Position numbers and translations under genes: made by a program | Shown here: positions 38,401 to 50,102 of the stretch, piece after piece | Layout of the letters: every line of letters begins with the position of its first letter | How positions within the stretch are numbered: position 1 is the stretch's first letter | Source: Nemertoderma westbladi | Taxonomy: Eukaryota; Xenacoelomorpha; Nemertodermatida; Nemertodermatidae | Length of the DNA: 63,569 bases | Assembly (NCBI GenBank): GCA_032718475.1 | Contig: JAUCBJ010004888.1 | Location: forward strand, 1 to 63,569 | Reading direction: 5' to 3' | Notes under the pieces: model-generated | Seen by the model: only the letters and a program-made list of their open reading frames with translations | Database searches by the model: none | Told to the model about the DNA's origin: nothing

Positions 38401-40480
38401 TAGAATTAAAACAGACTTAAAAGTGGGTAAAGATGTCACATCTAATGAAAATATGACCTATGTTTATTGAAAATCATGATAGGTCAAAAATAAAATTAAA
38501 AAAGTATGAAAAATGAAGGAATGGAGAATATGTAGCCACAGTTACTGTATAAATATGCAAACGTTTATACTGCATTATCTATTAAAAGTCCAGTTAGGGA
38601 TAGACAAAGTGAAACAATTAAAGTTCTTATGACTGTACTGTGTGTACAGTGTGTATGTAAAAATATATAAACAAAGTAAATATAGCTACTGTTCGGATTC
38701 TGACAAAATGTGCATTGCAGACACCGCCATTGAAAATCTGTATCTCTGTTCAATTTCATGCAACTTCATTAAGATTTGTGGCAATATTTGTGGGGGGGGG
38801 GGGGGGGGGGGGGTCACTTAATTAATTAAGATGAATTAGGATTATGAATTAAGAATATTCAATGACTGGTTTATTTGCTCGCGGCAAGTGTATTGCGATG
38901 AATAGACGCATTTAACACAATTAATCACTGCACTGGGAAGCAGCAAGTTATTTTTGAGAAACAGGCAACAGAGATTGCCGTACAATTTATTTGAAATGTT
39001 TAACAAAGTTCATCCCAGTGAGACAGTCAGCGTGAATTGGTCTCGCCACATTGTGGTGTACACCACCATGATGAGGTTGTGTACAGTCTTGCCTTGCTCG
39101 CTCGCTCCCGTCCTAGTGGGAGCGAGCCTCTTGTGGGCAAAACAACCACACCGAAAAAACACAGCGAGAAGACAGAAAACAATTAAATTTTAGAGGAAAT
39201 AAAAACAAATTGAGCACAAGGTGTGTGTGTGTGTGTGTGGGGGGGGGGAGGGGGGGGGGGGGGGGCTCATAAACTGTATTAACTATGAATTGCTGATCAC
39301 GAAGAAACGCGTGCAAAATCCTACTTTAGGTAAAAATTGGAAGTTTACAGACAGAAGTGATATCAGCTGACTGCGTGGCTCAACTACCTACTGTATACTG
39401 TACTGTTGTTACATTTTAATGACAATCTCTAGCCAAGGACTTCCTAGGTGTGGAAACTAAGGAAAAACGAAATACAGTAGGCCTACTGTAGGGAGTTCAG
39501 GAGATAAGAGGATCATTCACAGTCGTTGTTCGTGTGGAGTGCGTTGCTAAGCAACAACGGGGAAACGAGAGTTTCCACAGCCAGCCCGTTCCGGTAACGT
39601 CTGTATTAAATTCAGCCTTGATCAACGCAACATTACCTTGTGAATTATTATTATTACAAGACAGGAGAACTGTAAAATACAAACAGTAAGTGACACATAA
39701 AATTACTGTAATTAAATAGGATCTCATATTAGTTCTGGGAATCTACGGCGACTGAAGGTCGGGTCGTATCAAATTAGGGTAAACGAGACAGTGAGTTACA
39801 TGAAACTTCCACATGGATTGCGTTCCTCCAGACACACCCTATTCGCATCAGCAGTGCATATCACAAGACGAATAACCCCAAGGGAATGTGTTGAATACAG
39901 TATGTTTCACAACGCAAATTATTCTGTTAGATATTTAGCAACAAAACCTTTCCACTAAATTTATAGGCGCCTAGTTACCTAATGAACCACCCTATACTCC
40001 ACCATTACAAATAATAATTATTAATAGGAATCCGGGGTCACACTACACTCTCCATTATGGTTTGAGAACGTAAAAATGGCAACCTCAATTTTTACTTTAT
40101 GTGCGAATAACGTGCTCTCCGTCTGACATGTGTATCAAAGCGAGAATTCGGACATTCATCAAGTTGGACATTCTCAGAATAGTAGAGCACTCTTCTTATC
40201 ATCTAGAAGCTGTCACCCCAATCGGTGGTAAACAGCTTCGGAGATTACATATTCTCCATTGCTGGAACTGTTTAAATTTCCAACCTGTCCACTCTATGGG
40301 ATTTCTGACAGTTTCCCTGACTAACGCAGTATATTACTATTCAATTTTTAATAATGTTTGATATTCATTATTCCTTTATTCGGCGTCTATATTTGGGTTA
40401 TGTGACCTTAGTTTTAATTCGGGGAAGCTTTTCAGGGTACATAATGTATTACAGTAAATAATAAAAAAATATTGATCGAC
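35451..40480. other. 5-kb gap with no supported gene
   Basis: AT-rich. It holds (C)28 at 37913-37940, (G)22 at 38792-38813 and a (GT)n(G)n tract at 39221-39265. A palindrome of two 22-bp AT-rich arms lies at 38194-38238. Short open frames here have no recognisable domains or splice context. Confidence 0.55.
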
Positions 40481-40486
40481 ATTTAA

Positions 40487-43400
40487 ACAACCTTAAACAA
40501 ACACAAAATAACATGAAACAACCTAGCAGAAGCATGAGTCAACATGAAACAGAACGAAACAAACACGAAACAATCTGAAACAACCTACACCAGCATGAGT
40601 CAACATGAAACAGAACGAAACAAACACGAAACTATCTGAAACAACCTACACTAGCATGAGTCAACATGAAACAGAACGAAACAAACACGAAACAATCTGA
40701 AACAACCTACACAAGCATGAGTCAACATGAAACAGACAAACACGAAACAATCTGAAACAACCTACACCAGCATGAGTCAACATGAACCAGAACGAAACAA
40801 ACACGAAACTATCTGAAACAACCTAGCACAAGCATGAGTCAACATGAAACAGAACGAAACAAAGACGAAACTATCTGAAACAACCTACACTAGCATGAGT
40901 CAACATGAAACAGAACGAAACAAACACGAAACTATCTGAAACAACCTAAACAAGCATGAATCAACATGAAACAGAACGAAACAAACACGAAACAATCTGA
41001 AACAACCTGGCTCAAGCATGAGTCAACATGAAACAGAACGAAACAAACACGAAACAATCTGAAACAACCTACACAACCATGAGTCAACATGAAACAGAAC
41101 GAAACCAACACGAAACAATCTGAAACAACCTGGCACAAGTATGAGTCAACATGAAACAGAACGAAACAAACACGAAACAATCTGAAACAACCTACACAAG
41201 CATGAGTCAACATGAAACAGAACGAAAAAGAGACGAAACTATCTGAAACAACCTACACTAGCATGAGTCAACATGAAACAGAACGAAACAAACACGAAAC
41301 TATCTGAAACAACCTAGCACAAGCATGAGTCAACATGAAACAGAACGAAACAAACACGAAACAATCTGAAACAACCTAGCACAAGCATGAGTCAACATGA
41401 AACAGAACGAAACAAACACGAAACAATCTGAAACAACCTAGCACAATCATGAGTCAACATGAAACAGAACGAAACAAAGACGAAACTATCTGAAACAACC
41501 TACACAAGCATGAGTCAACATGAAACAGAACGAAACAAACACGAAACTATCTGAAACAACCTACACTAGCATGAGTCAACATGAAACAGAACGAAACAAA
41601 CACGAAACTATCTGAAACAACCTAGCACAAGCATGAGTCAACATGAAACAGAACGAAACAAAGACGAAACTATCTGAAACAACCTAGCACAAGCATAAGT
41701 CAACATGAAACAGAACGAAATAAACACGAAACTATCTGAAACAACCTAGCACAAGCATGAGTCAACATGAAACAGAACGAAACAATCTGAAACAACCTAC
41801 ACAAGCATGAGTCAACATGAAACAGAACGAAACAAAGACGAAACAATCTGAAACAACCTAGCACAAGCATGAGTCAACATGAAACAGAACGAAACAAAGA
41901 CGAAACTATCTGAAACAACCTAGCACAAGCATAAGTCAACATGAAACAGAACGAAACAAACACGAAACTATCTGAAACAACCTAGCACAAGCATGAGTCA
42001 ACATGAAACAGAACGAAACAAACACGAAACAATCTGAAACCACCTAGCACTAGCATGAGTCAACATGAAACAGAACGAAACAAACACGAAACAATCTGAA
42101 ACAACCTAGCACAAGCATGAGTCAACATGAAACAGAACGAAACAAACACGAAACAATCTGAAACAACCTACACCAGCATGAGTCAACATAAACAGAACGA
42201 AACAAACACGAAACAATCTGAAACAACCTAGCACTAGCATGAGTCAACATGAAACATAACGAAACTATCTGAAACAACCTAGCACAAGCATGAGTCAACA
42301 TGAAACAGAACGAAACAAACACGAAACAATCTGAAACAACCTAGCACTAGCATGAGTCAACATGAAACAGAACGAAACAAACACGAAACTATCTGAAACA
42401 ACCTAGCACAAGCATGAGTCAACATGAAACAGAACGAAACAAACACGAAACAATCTGAAACAACATAGCACAAGCATGAGTCAACATGAAACAGAACGAA
42501 ACAAACACGAAACAATCTGAAACAACCTAGCACTAGCATGAGTCAACATGAAACAGAACGAAACAAACACGAAACTATCTGAAACAACCTAGCACAAGCA
42601 TGAGTCAACATGAAACAGAACGAAACAAACACGAAACAATCTGAAACAACATAGCACAAGCATGAGTCAACATGAAACAGAACGAAACAAATACGAAACA
42701 ATCTGAAACAACCTAGCACTAGCATGAGTCAACATGAAACAGAACGAAACAAACACGAAACTATCTGAAACAACCTAGCACAAGCATGAGTCAACATGAA
42801 ACAGAACGAAACAAACACGAAACAATCTGAAACAACCTACACCAGCATGAGTCAACATAAACAGAACGAAACAAACACGAAACAATCTGAAACAACCTAG
42901 CACAAGCATGAGTCAACATAAACAGAACGAAACAAACACGAAACTATCTGAAACAACCTAGCACAAGCATGAGTCAACATAAACAGAACGAAACAAACAC
43001 GAAACAATCTGAAACAACCTGGCACAAGCATGAGTCAACATGAAACAGAACGAAACAAACACGAAACAATCTGAAACAACCTACACCAGCATGAGTCAAC
43101 ATAAACAGAACGAAACAAACACGAAACAATCTGAAACAACCTAGCACAAGCATGAGTCAACATAAACAGAACGAAACAAACACGAAACTATCTGAAACAA
43201 CCTAGCTCAAGCATGAGTCAACATAAACAGAACGAAACAAACACGAAACAATCTGAAACAACCTAGCACTAGCATGAGTCAACATGAAACAGAACGAAAC
43301 AAACACGAAACTATCTGAAACAACCTAGCACAAGCATGAGTCAACATAAACAGAACGAAACAAACACGAAACAATCTGAAACAACCTAGCACTAGCATGA

Positions 43401-44375
43401 GTCAACATGAAACAGAACGAAACAAACACGAAACTATCTGAAACAACCTACACAAGCATGAGTCAACATGAAACAGAACGAAACAAACACGAAACAATCT
43501 GAAACAACCTAGCACAAGCACGAGTCAACATAAACAGAACGAAACAAACACGAAACTATCTGAAACAACCTAGCACAAGCATGAGTCAACATAAACAGAA
43601 CGAAACAAACACGAAACAATCTGAAACAACCTAGCACTAGCATGAGTCAACATGAAACAGAACGAAACAAACACGAAACTATCTGAAACAACCTACACAA
43701 GCATGAGTCAACATGTAACAGAACGAAACAAACACGAAACTATCTGAAACAACCTACACTAGCATGAGTCAACATGAAATAGAACGAAACAAACACGAAA
43801 CAATCTGAAACAACCTAGCACAAGCATTAGTCAACATGAAACAGAACGAAACAAACACGAAACAATCTGAAAAAACCTGGCACAAGCATGAGTCAACATG
43901 AAACAGAACGAAACAAAGACGAAACTATCTGAAACAACACGGCACTAGCATGAATAATAAAGTTACAGTCTAAAGTAACATGAAACAACTTAGCAAAAGC
44001 ATGAGTCAATATGAAACAGAACGAAACAACATGAAACAACATAGCACAAGCATGAGTCAACATGAAACAGAACGAAACAAACACGAAACAGTCTGAAACA
44101 ACACGGCACTAGCATGAATAATAAAGTTACAGTCTAAAGTAACATGAAACAACTTAGCAAAAGCATGAGTCAATATGAAACAGAACGAAACAAACACGAA
44201 ACAACATGAAACAACACGGCACTAGCATGGATAATAAAGAAACAGTCTAAAATAACATGAATCAAACTAGCAAAAGCATGAGTCAATATGAAACAGAACG
44301 AAACAAACACGAAACAATCGGAAACAACACGGCACTAGCATGAATAATAAAGAAACAGCCTAAAATAATCTGAAC
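40487..44375. repeat. 61-62-bp minisatellite, about 63 copies, 3.9 kb
   Basis: The unit runs ACGAAACAAACACGAAACAA, TCTGAAACAACCTAGCACAA, GCATGAGTCAACATGAAACA, GA. Variants include CTAGCAC/CTACAC, CACGAAACA/GACGAAACT and CATGAAACAG/CATAAACAG. The right end (43950-44375) changes to a longer derived unit with ATAATAAAGTTACAGTCTAA. The complementary strand contains TTGTTTCAG in every unit, an acceptor-like motif. Minus-strand frames across it (repeated FRLFRVCFVLFHVDSCL) are by-products. Confidence 0.96.
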
Positions 44376-44574
44376 ATCTAGTGCAGATCTTGGATATAAA
44401 GGTTAAATTTAACTGGTTTTTTTTCAAGTTAATATGTAATAATGATGTGGCCCTTTGACCATTATTTTACACATTTGCCTGTTAAAGTCAAATCAAGCAG
44501 CCGTTTGACTTCTCTTAGCATTTTCTTTGACAGTTTTGACTTTTTTTCTGATTGACGTTTTAACCACACACATA

Positions 44575-44765
44575 GGATCTAAGTTCACATTTGCTCTAAG
44601 TTTGCATCAAGGATCTACGTTTGCCCCTAGGATCTAATTTTGCACCTAGGATCTAAGTTCGGATATAGGATATAATTTCGAAACTAGGATATATGTTCGC
44701 ACCTAGGATTAAGTTCACATTTAGGATCTATGTTTGCACCTAGGATCAAAGTTTCCCCCTAGGGT
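44575..44765. repeat. Degenerate ~19-bp repeat, left block
   Basis: Units like CTAGGATCTAAGTTCGCAC repeat about ten times with drift. The same family resumes at 45668-45895 on the far side of a MITE. Confidence 0.85.
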
Positions 44766-45100
44766 CGGTAGGCAGAAATAGATCAATCATAGCAACCAGA
44801 AACCTTTCTTAAGAAAAAGGGTTGGATATTTACGTAGTACATATAAACTCTTGGGAGTTAGTGTGGCACCCTGCCCTACCTGTCTGACAACAGCCAAGAG
44901 AGACGGACTTTCGGCTTGCCTCTGGTGATTTGTGTTTCCAATGTTCACAAATTACCTTACCCCCTCTGAGTAATCTTCACACCTTCCAAATTAAAACATT
45001 TTTTGTCAAATCGAGCTCAAAACTACGCAAACCAGGAGACTAACACATAGAAATTACAACAACAATTTTGTATTTGTATTTGTGATTTTTATTTATATTT

Positions 45101-45569
45101 TACGGAGGCTGATTGCGGCCAATTATTTCCATTATTTAATGATTTTCACCCGGGTGAAAAACATTTATCACCCTGGTGAAAAAACTTTATCACCCTGGTG
45201 AAAAACATTGATCACCCTGGTGAAAAACATTTATCACCCGGGTGAAAAAGATTTATCACTCGGGTGAAAAACATTTATCACCCGGGTGAAAAATATTTAA
45301 ATGTTTAACTATTGACTTTCATTTATTGTTTTGGTTAGAAAAACATGCCACAGTAACATGATCCTTTCCCTTAATTGATTACTAACATTGGTCGAGATAT
45401 TAATTCACCAAGGGTGAATCTGGATCAAAATGAGCCTTCGATATTATTTATAAGGAAACTACTGTAACTACATGTGTTCAGAGTTCTGATGTTTTTCACC
45501 CGGGTGATAAATGTTTTTCACCCGGGTGAAAAATAATGTGGAAATAATTGGCCGCAATCAGTCACCGTA
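45101..45569. mobile_element. 469-bp MITE built around CACCCGGGTG palindromes
   Basis: Terminal inverted repeats of about 31 bp start TACGGAGGCTGATTGCGGCC on the left and TACGGTGACTGATTGCGGCC on the right. The flanks carry TATATTT on both sides (45094-45100 and 45570-45576), a 7-bp TSD. The interior contains about seven tandem ~22-bp units of TTTTCACCCGGGTGAAAAAC (some CCTGGTG) at 45145-45300 and two more at about 45490-45530. Superfamily not assigned. Confidence 0.88.
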
Positions 45570-45667
45570 TATATTTCACTGCGGTACCGGTAACATAATT
45601 AGAAAAAACGCTGGTTTGTTGTGCTGATTGCAGATCACAGATGGCAGAATAAGCACTGGTCCGCATA

Positions 45668-45895
45668 TGTGATAGAGTATAGGATCTAAGTTCGCAGGTA
45701 GGATCTAAGTTTGTCGCTAGGATCTAAGTTTGCCCCATGGATCTCAGTTTGCCCCAATGATCGAATTTTGCCCCAATGATCTAAGTTTGCCCCAATGATC
45801 TAAGTTTGCCCCTACAGTGTTCTAAGTTCCCTCCTAAGGTCTACTGTAAGTTTGCACCCAGGATCTAAGTTCGCATCTAGGATCTAATCGGGTTC
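45668..45895. repeat. Degenerate ~19-bp repeat, right block
   Basis: Units like AGGATCTAAGTTTGCCCC, same family as 44575-44765. Confidence 0.85.
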
Positions 45896-46439
45896 GCACA
45901 TAAATGCAGAAATAATGAGAATAACAATTTTTTTTATCGATTTTAAACACGTTTTAGAACGATTCCATGCGTTTTAAATAGAATCCAGATTTTTTCTAAA
46001 AAATGTTCTAGAACAAAAAATACTTGTTCTAGAACATAATTTTTTTTAAAATGAATAGCTAACATGTTCTGGTACATTTTATATACAAATAGTAATAAGA
46101 ACTATGTAGCTACTACAAAATATTTATAGAAGGAAGTAGGATGTCGGAACCAGTGTTGAAATTACTAGCTAAACCTACCTATAACACTAGCTACCATAAA
46201 AATTTAGTATCTTGCTTAACGAGGAGGCTTCAATTACGTCGGTTGAAGTTGAAGTTTTTTATTAACATCGTACATAACAATAACATAAACAGCATATTAA
46301 AAACCGGTATATGGAGATTGTCTGTTTTAAAAATAATGCAACCAGCATAATATTGAATTATAGTACAGTACAATGTTAGGGATAGCCCCATGAGGTTATA
46401 CCTCGTTTCCATGGAGGTCCCTTTAAATTAAACTGAATT

Positions 46440-47115
46440 AAACAGAAATTACGTGCAATAATTGTTTAACATGCAACTAAATAAAATATGGTAGACCTTA
46501 CACTAGTACAGTACCTACGTAATTAAAAAAATATAACAGCAATTCGAAATATGGAAAACACTAAAAAATTCAGTTATAGATATAGCAATATTTATGATGT
46601 TCCGACTGACACAAAGAAAATAAAATATGGAAGACATAGTACGTAATTTAAAAAAATAAAAAATAAAGTTCTGGTGCAGATAAAAATATAACAGAGCAAA
46701 TAGATAAAATATGGTAGACCGTAGTTCAGTTAGAAATTTAAAAATATAACAGAAAGAATTGAAAAATAAAGCAGCAAATATGTCATAAAATCGAGTTATG
46801 TAAAACATAGGCAATAAATATAGCAATAGTTATGAAGTACAGAGATACACACACAAGGAATAAAGTATGGTAGACCGTAATTTAAAAATAAAGCAGCTCG
46901 AATAGGTCGTAAATCGAAATATGTAAAACATAGGTAAAAAGAAAAAAAAAAAGAAAAAAAAAACAATAGTTATGACGTAATAAACATTACGGATTAAAAT
47001 ATGGTTGACCGTACTGTTGTATGTAATTTAAAAAAAAAATAAAATAAAGCAGCAAATAGAGCAAATAATTACTGTACAACTGAAATTTAACGCAAAAAAT
47101 AATTAAAAGTTATGT
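46440..47115. repeat. Degenerate ~90-140-bp AT-rich repeat
   Basis: ATAAAATATGGTAGACC followed by TAATTTAAAAA and AAAGCAGCAAATAG recurs about five times with drift; a (C)17 tract follows at 47121-47137. Confidence 0.7.
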
Positions 47116-47178
47116 GTTAACCCCCCCCCCCCCCCCCAAACCATAACTTGCAAATTTATTACTTCCAAATCGATTCAT

Positions 47179-47640
47179 TCATTCATTGCCAGTTTGCCGA
47201 TGTAAGTAATTCTTGACTTTGTGTTTGAACGTTTCCAGGGAGACAGAGTTTCTTACATCCAACGGTAGCGAGTTCCATATCATCGGCCCTAGAAACGAGA
47301 AGCATTTACTTCCTGTTACAGTTCGTCACAAGTGAACAACAGCGCGAGTACATCCATGTCTGAGATTAACCGATACAGAGTTGAACTGGACCAATGATGA
47401 GAGATACGAGGGAGATAGCGACTGTGTTATACGATACATATATATGATTGGCTGTTAGCTGATCGATGCGAGATTCTATCGGAAGCCATGAGATTTCATG
47501 GGTTTGTCTTTTTGCCGTATGTGTACGTATTTTAAATAGTTCTCGTAGCCTACCGTAGGCTACCGTATGTGAGACGTATTTGCCCGTATTCAGGAAGCAG
47601 TACCGGTAGTCAGTGCACTGCAGCACTCTGCACTATGGCT
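47179..47640 (-). pseudogene. LINE 3' fragment (different family from copies A-D), decayed
   Basis: On the minus strand the translation shows a reverse transcriptase C-terminus: ISWLPIESRIDQLTANHIY, then after frame breaks KCFSFLGPMIWNSLPLDV and SLETFKHKVKNYL before a stop at 47181-47179. The WLP-x-R-I and WNSLP...FK-K-L blocks are typical of CR1/L2-like and Jockey-like LINE ends. Several frameshifts make it non-functional. It is clearly different from the GSPCWAL-type family elsewhere in the window. Confidence 0.75.
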
Positions 47641-49440
47641 AAATCTCACGGTACTGTACCTGGCCTTTTTATCCATGTTTATAGCTGTATAGACCTGTAC
47701 GTACAGTACAGGTAAATAATACAGCAAACCGGCTGTACTGTGCTAAGATTATACAGCTCGCGCTTTGTGGGGTAAACCACGACGTTGCCGGAGCCTTAGT
47801 GCATAGACAATGTTAGGGGTGGGACAATAATGGCAAATAGTTGTTGACGACGTAGTCTTCGTTACGAGATTGACATGCTATTAACTTTGTCGGATTTAAC
47901 GCTGTGTCGTGTTGAAAATTTGTTGGCATTATTACAGGACCAAAAGGTGAGATTTTTAAAAACTTTAAGAAACCCAGTTCATCAGTCTCCAACATGTCTA
48001 AACATTAAATGTCCTCCAATTTCTTTGCTTTTAATCCGTACAAGCTGAAACTTTGCAGATATGTACTATCCCATTACATAATACTTTCAATTCACAGTTG
48101 TCGATCGACTAGACGTTGATGTGTCCCAAATAAAATTGATCTAGTCTTGTCAAAGTTCAAACTCAGTCTGTTGTCGGTCGCCCAGTCGAATTTACCGTCC
48201 ATTTACCAAATTGCAGTAAATGAAAGTTTCTAGAACTCTCCCAGTATACATCGTCTTCAAAGCTTGTTTTTTGACAATTCAGCCTTCAGTCAGCCTCCAG
48301 TCGTGCACGGTTGCAAGGCCTTGTATTTATCAGCTTATAGATCAGTAGATCGCCTTGATGGCGAACGACAAAAGCAGAAAGGAAGTCCGTGCTACCGGTA
48401 GGCTAGTCAGCTGTACAACTGTACAGTACTGCAGTATTACTGTATTACCAGATTACTGTATTACAGTGAGACAGTATTAGGCCTATTCCAGTGCAGTAGG
48501 CCTATTCTCGATTCTGTTATTGGTGCTGGCAGCTGATTGTCTGACAGTCTGACTGCAGGACTGTGTACCTTACAGGTACAGCCTTACTGCCTTCCGTTCC
48601 GTAGGAAGGCCTACCTACCAGTTGCCGGTCAGTCGCCAACTGCCAGCCGGTCAGCCCGCAGCCGCAGCCCGCAGCCGGTATTCAGGTATTCTATTCAGAC
48701 AGGGACCGGACCAGGGGCAGAGGGGACTGAGATGAAATATTCTTATACACTGATACAGTTATAATGTTTACTGTTCTATGTCAGTTCTGTTATGTCACTT
48801 ATGTCTGTCAGTCTGTATGTGCAATGCAATGCTGCAATGTGGGTACGGGCAGACGGGGGTACGGCTATGTTATTCCAGATCAAGTTTTGCTGTTAAAAGT
48901 TTTATTTTCTGCGTGGAACGCCGCGCCAAGGCCAAGCAAGCCAAGTCAGCAAGTGCAACACTGAAACAAGCTGACAAGCCTGCGCAGGCTTGGAAAGCTA
49001 CTCTAGCATGATTCTGCAATTCAAAAATCGCGCCGCGCCGAGCGCAGCATCTCTATCAGTCTATCATCAGATCATTAAGCAGTTAACAGGTTAAGTCATT
49101 GCCGAATGCCGATGCTACTCCAGTCTGCCAGTAGTCCAGTACGTCTGTACGTAGGCGTCGTAGGGTAGGCCTACCGTAGGCCTATTCTCTCTCTCTCTGC
49201 CTGCACCGCGCACCGGCGCAGCATAGGCTGATAGGCCTACCTCAGTAGCCTACCTGCATTCTGCATACCGGTCAGCCGGTACCAGGACCAGCACCAGCAT
49301 ACCGGCAGACCGGTACCGTTACAGCGTTAATATCCATGACTTGACATCTCCAGACTGCCATATCTCTGTCTCTGCGTCAGCTCAGCACTTTCAGCTTTCA
49401 TCACCTTGCCCTTCTGCCCTTGGCAGCTTGGAGCCTTGTC
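47641..49440. other. Gap with no supported gene
   Basis: Contains many short GTACTGTACAGTA and CAGTAGGCCTAC motifs and short CAGTCTG repeats (48400-49330). No coding exon recognised. Confidence 0.5.
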
Positions 49441-50102
49441 TGGTCTGCTGGTGGTGTTGGGTGACAGACCGAACGTAATCAGGATCGAATGTACCGTAGC
49501 ATGGCACATGGCAGCATGGGGTGACATGAGACTAGGGCTGTAGGGGGAGACTTGAAACAACAATTTATAAATAATTTTGAGTGTGATTTTGAGAGTAAAT
49601 ATACTAATTAGGCCTACTACCATACCGGTAATATTAGACAATGTTCGAAATTAATTGCGAAAAACAGTTTTGGTTATTTACTCCACTTTTCAATCAGTCA
49701 ATAGCCCAAAATAATTTCAGATTGCAAGGACTGAAGGATACTCCTGTTCTGTACTCATCCCTTTCCTCGGTCAGTCGGTTGTGGTTTTTTACATTATATT
49801 CAGCAACCTTTTATCTTTATAATTTGATTTTAGTTTTCTATCAATTCTTCTTTGTTTACGGTTAGCAGCGAATAATTGATCAGTCAGTCAGTCAGTACCT
49901 CAATTTTGGGGTGACTTGAGACACAATATTATTTCACATTTAAGACTATTAATAGCAATATTCCATATCCTGTATGATTTCATTTTCGCAGACCTATTAC
50001 CGGTCTATATTATTTGTCAGTCAGTACAGTATTATTGAGTATTACTGGTATTTTAGGCATTTTATTAGTGAATTTGCACGGGAATAATATAATACCAGAA
50101 TA

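Noticed and set aside
40932-44084. Minus-strand frames with repeated CFRLFRVCFVLFHVDSCL, resembling membrane segments
   Set aside because: By-products of the 61-62-bp array; hydrophobicity follows from T-rich codons on that strand.
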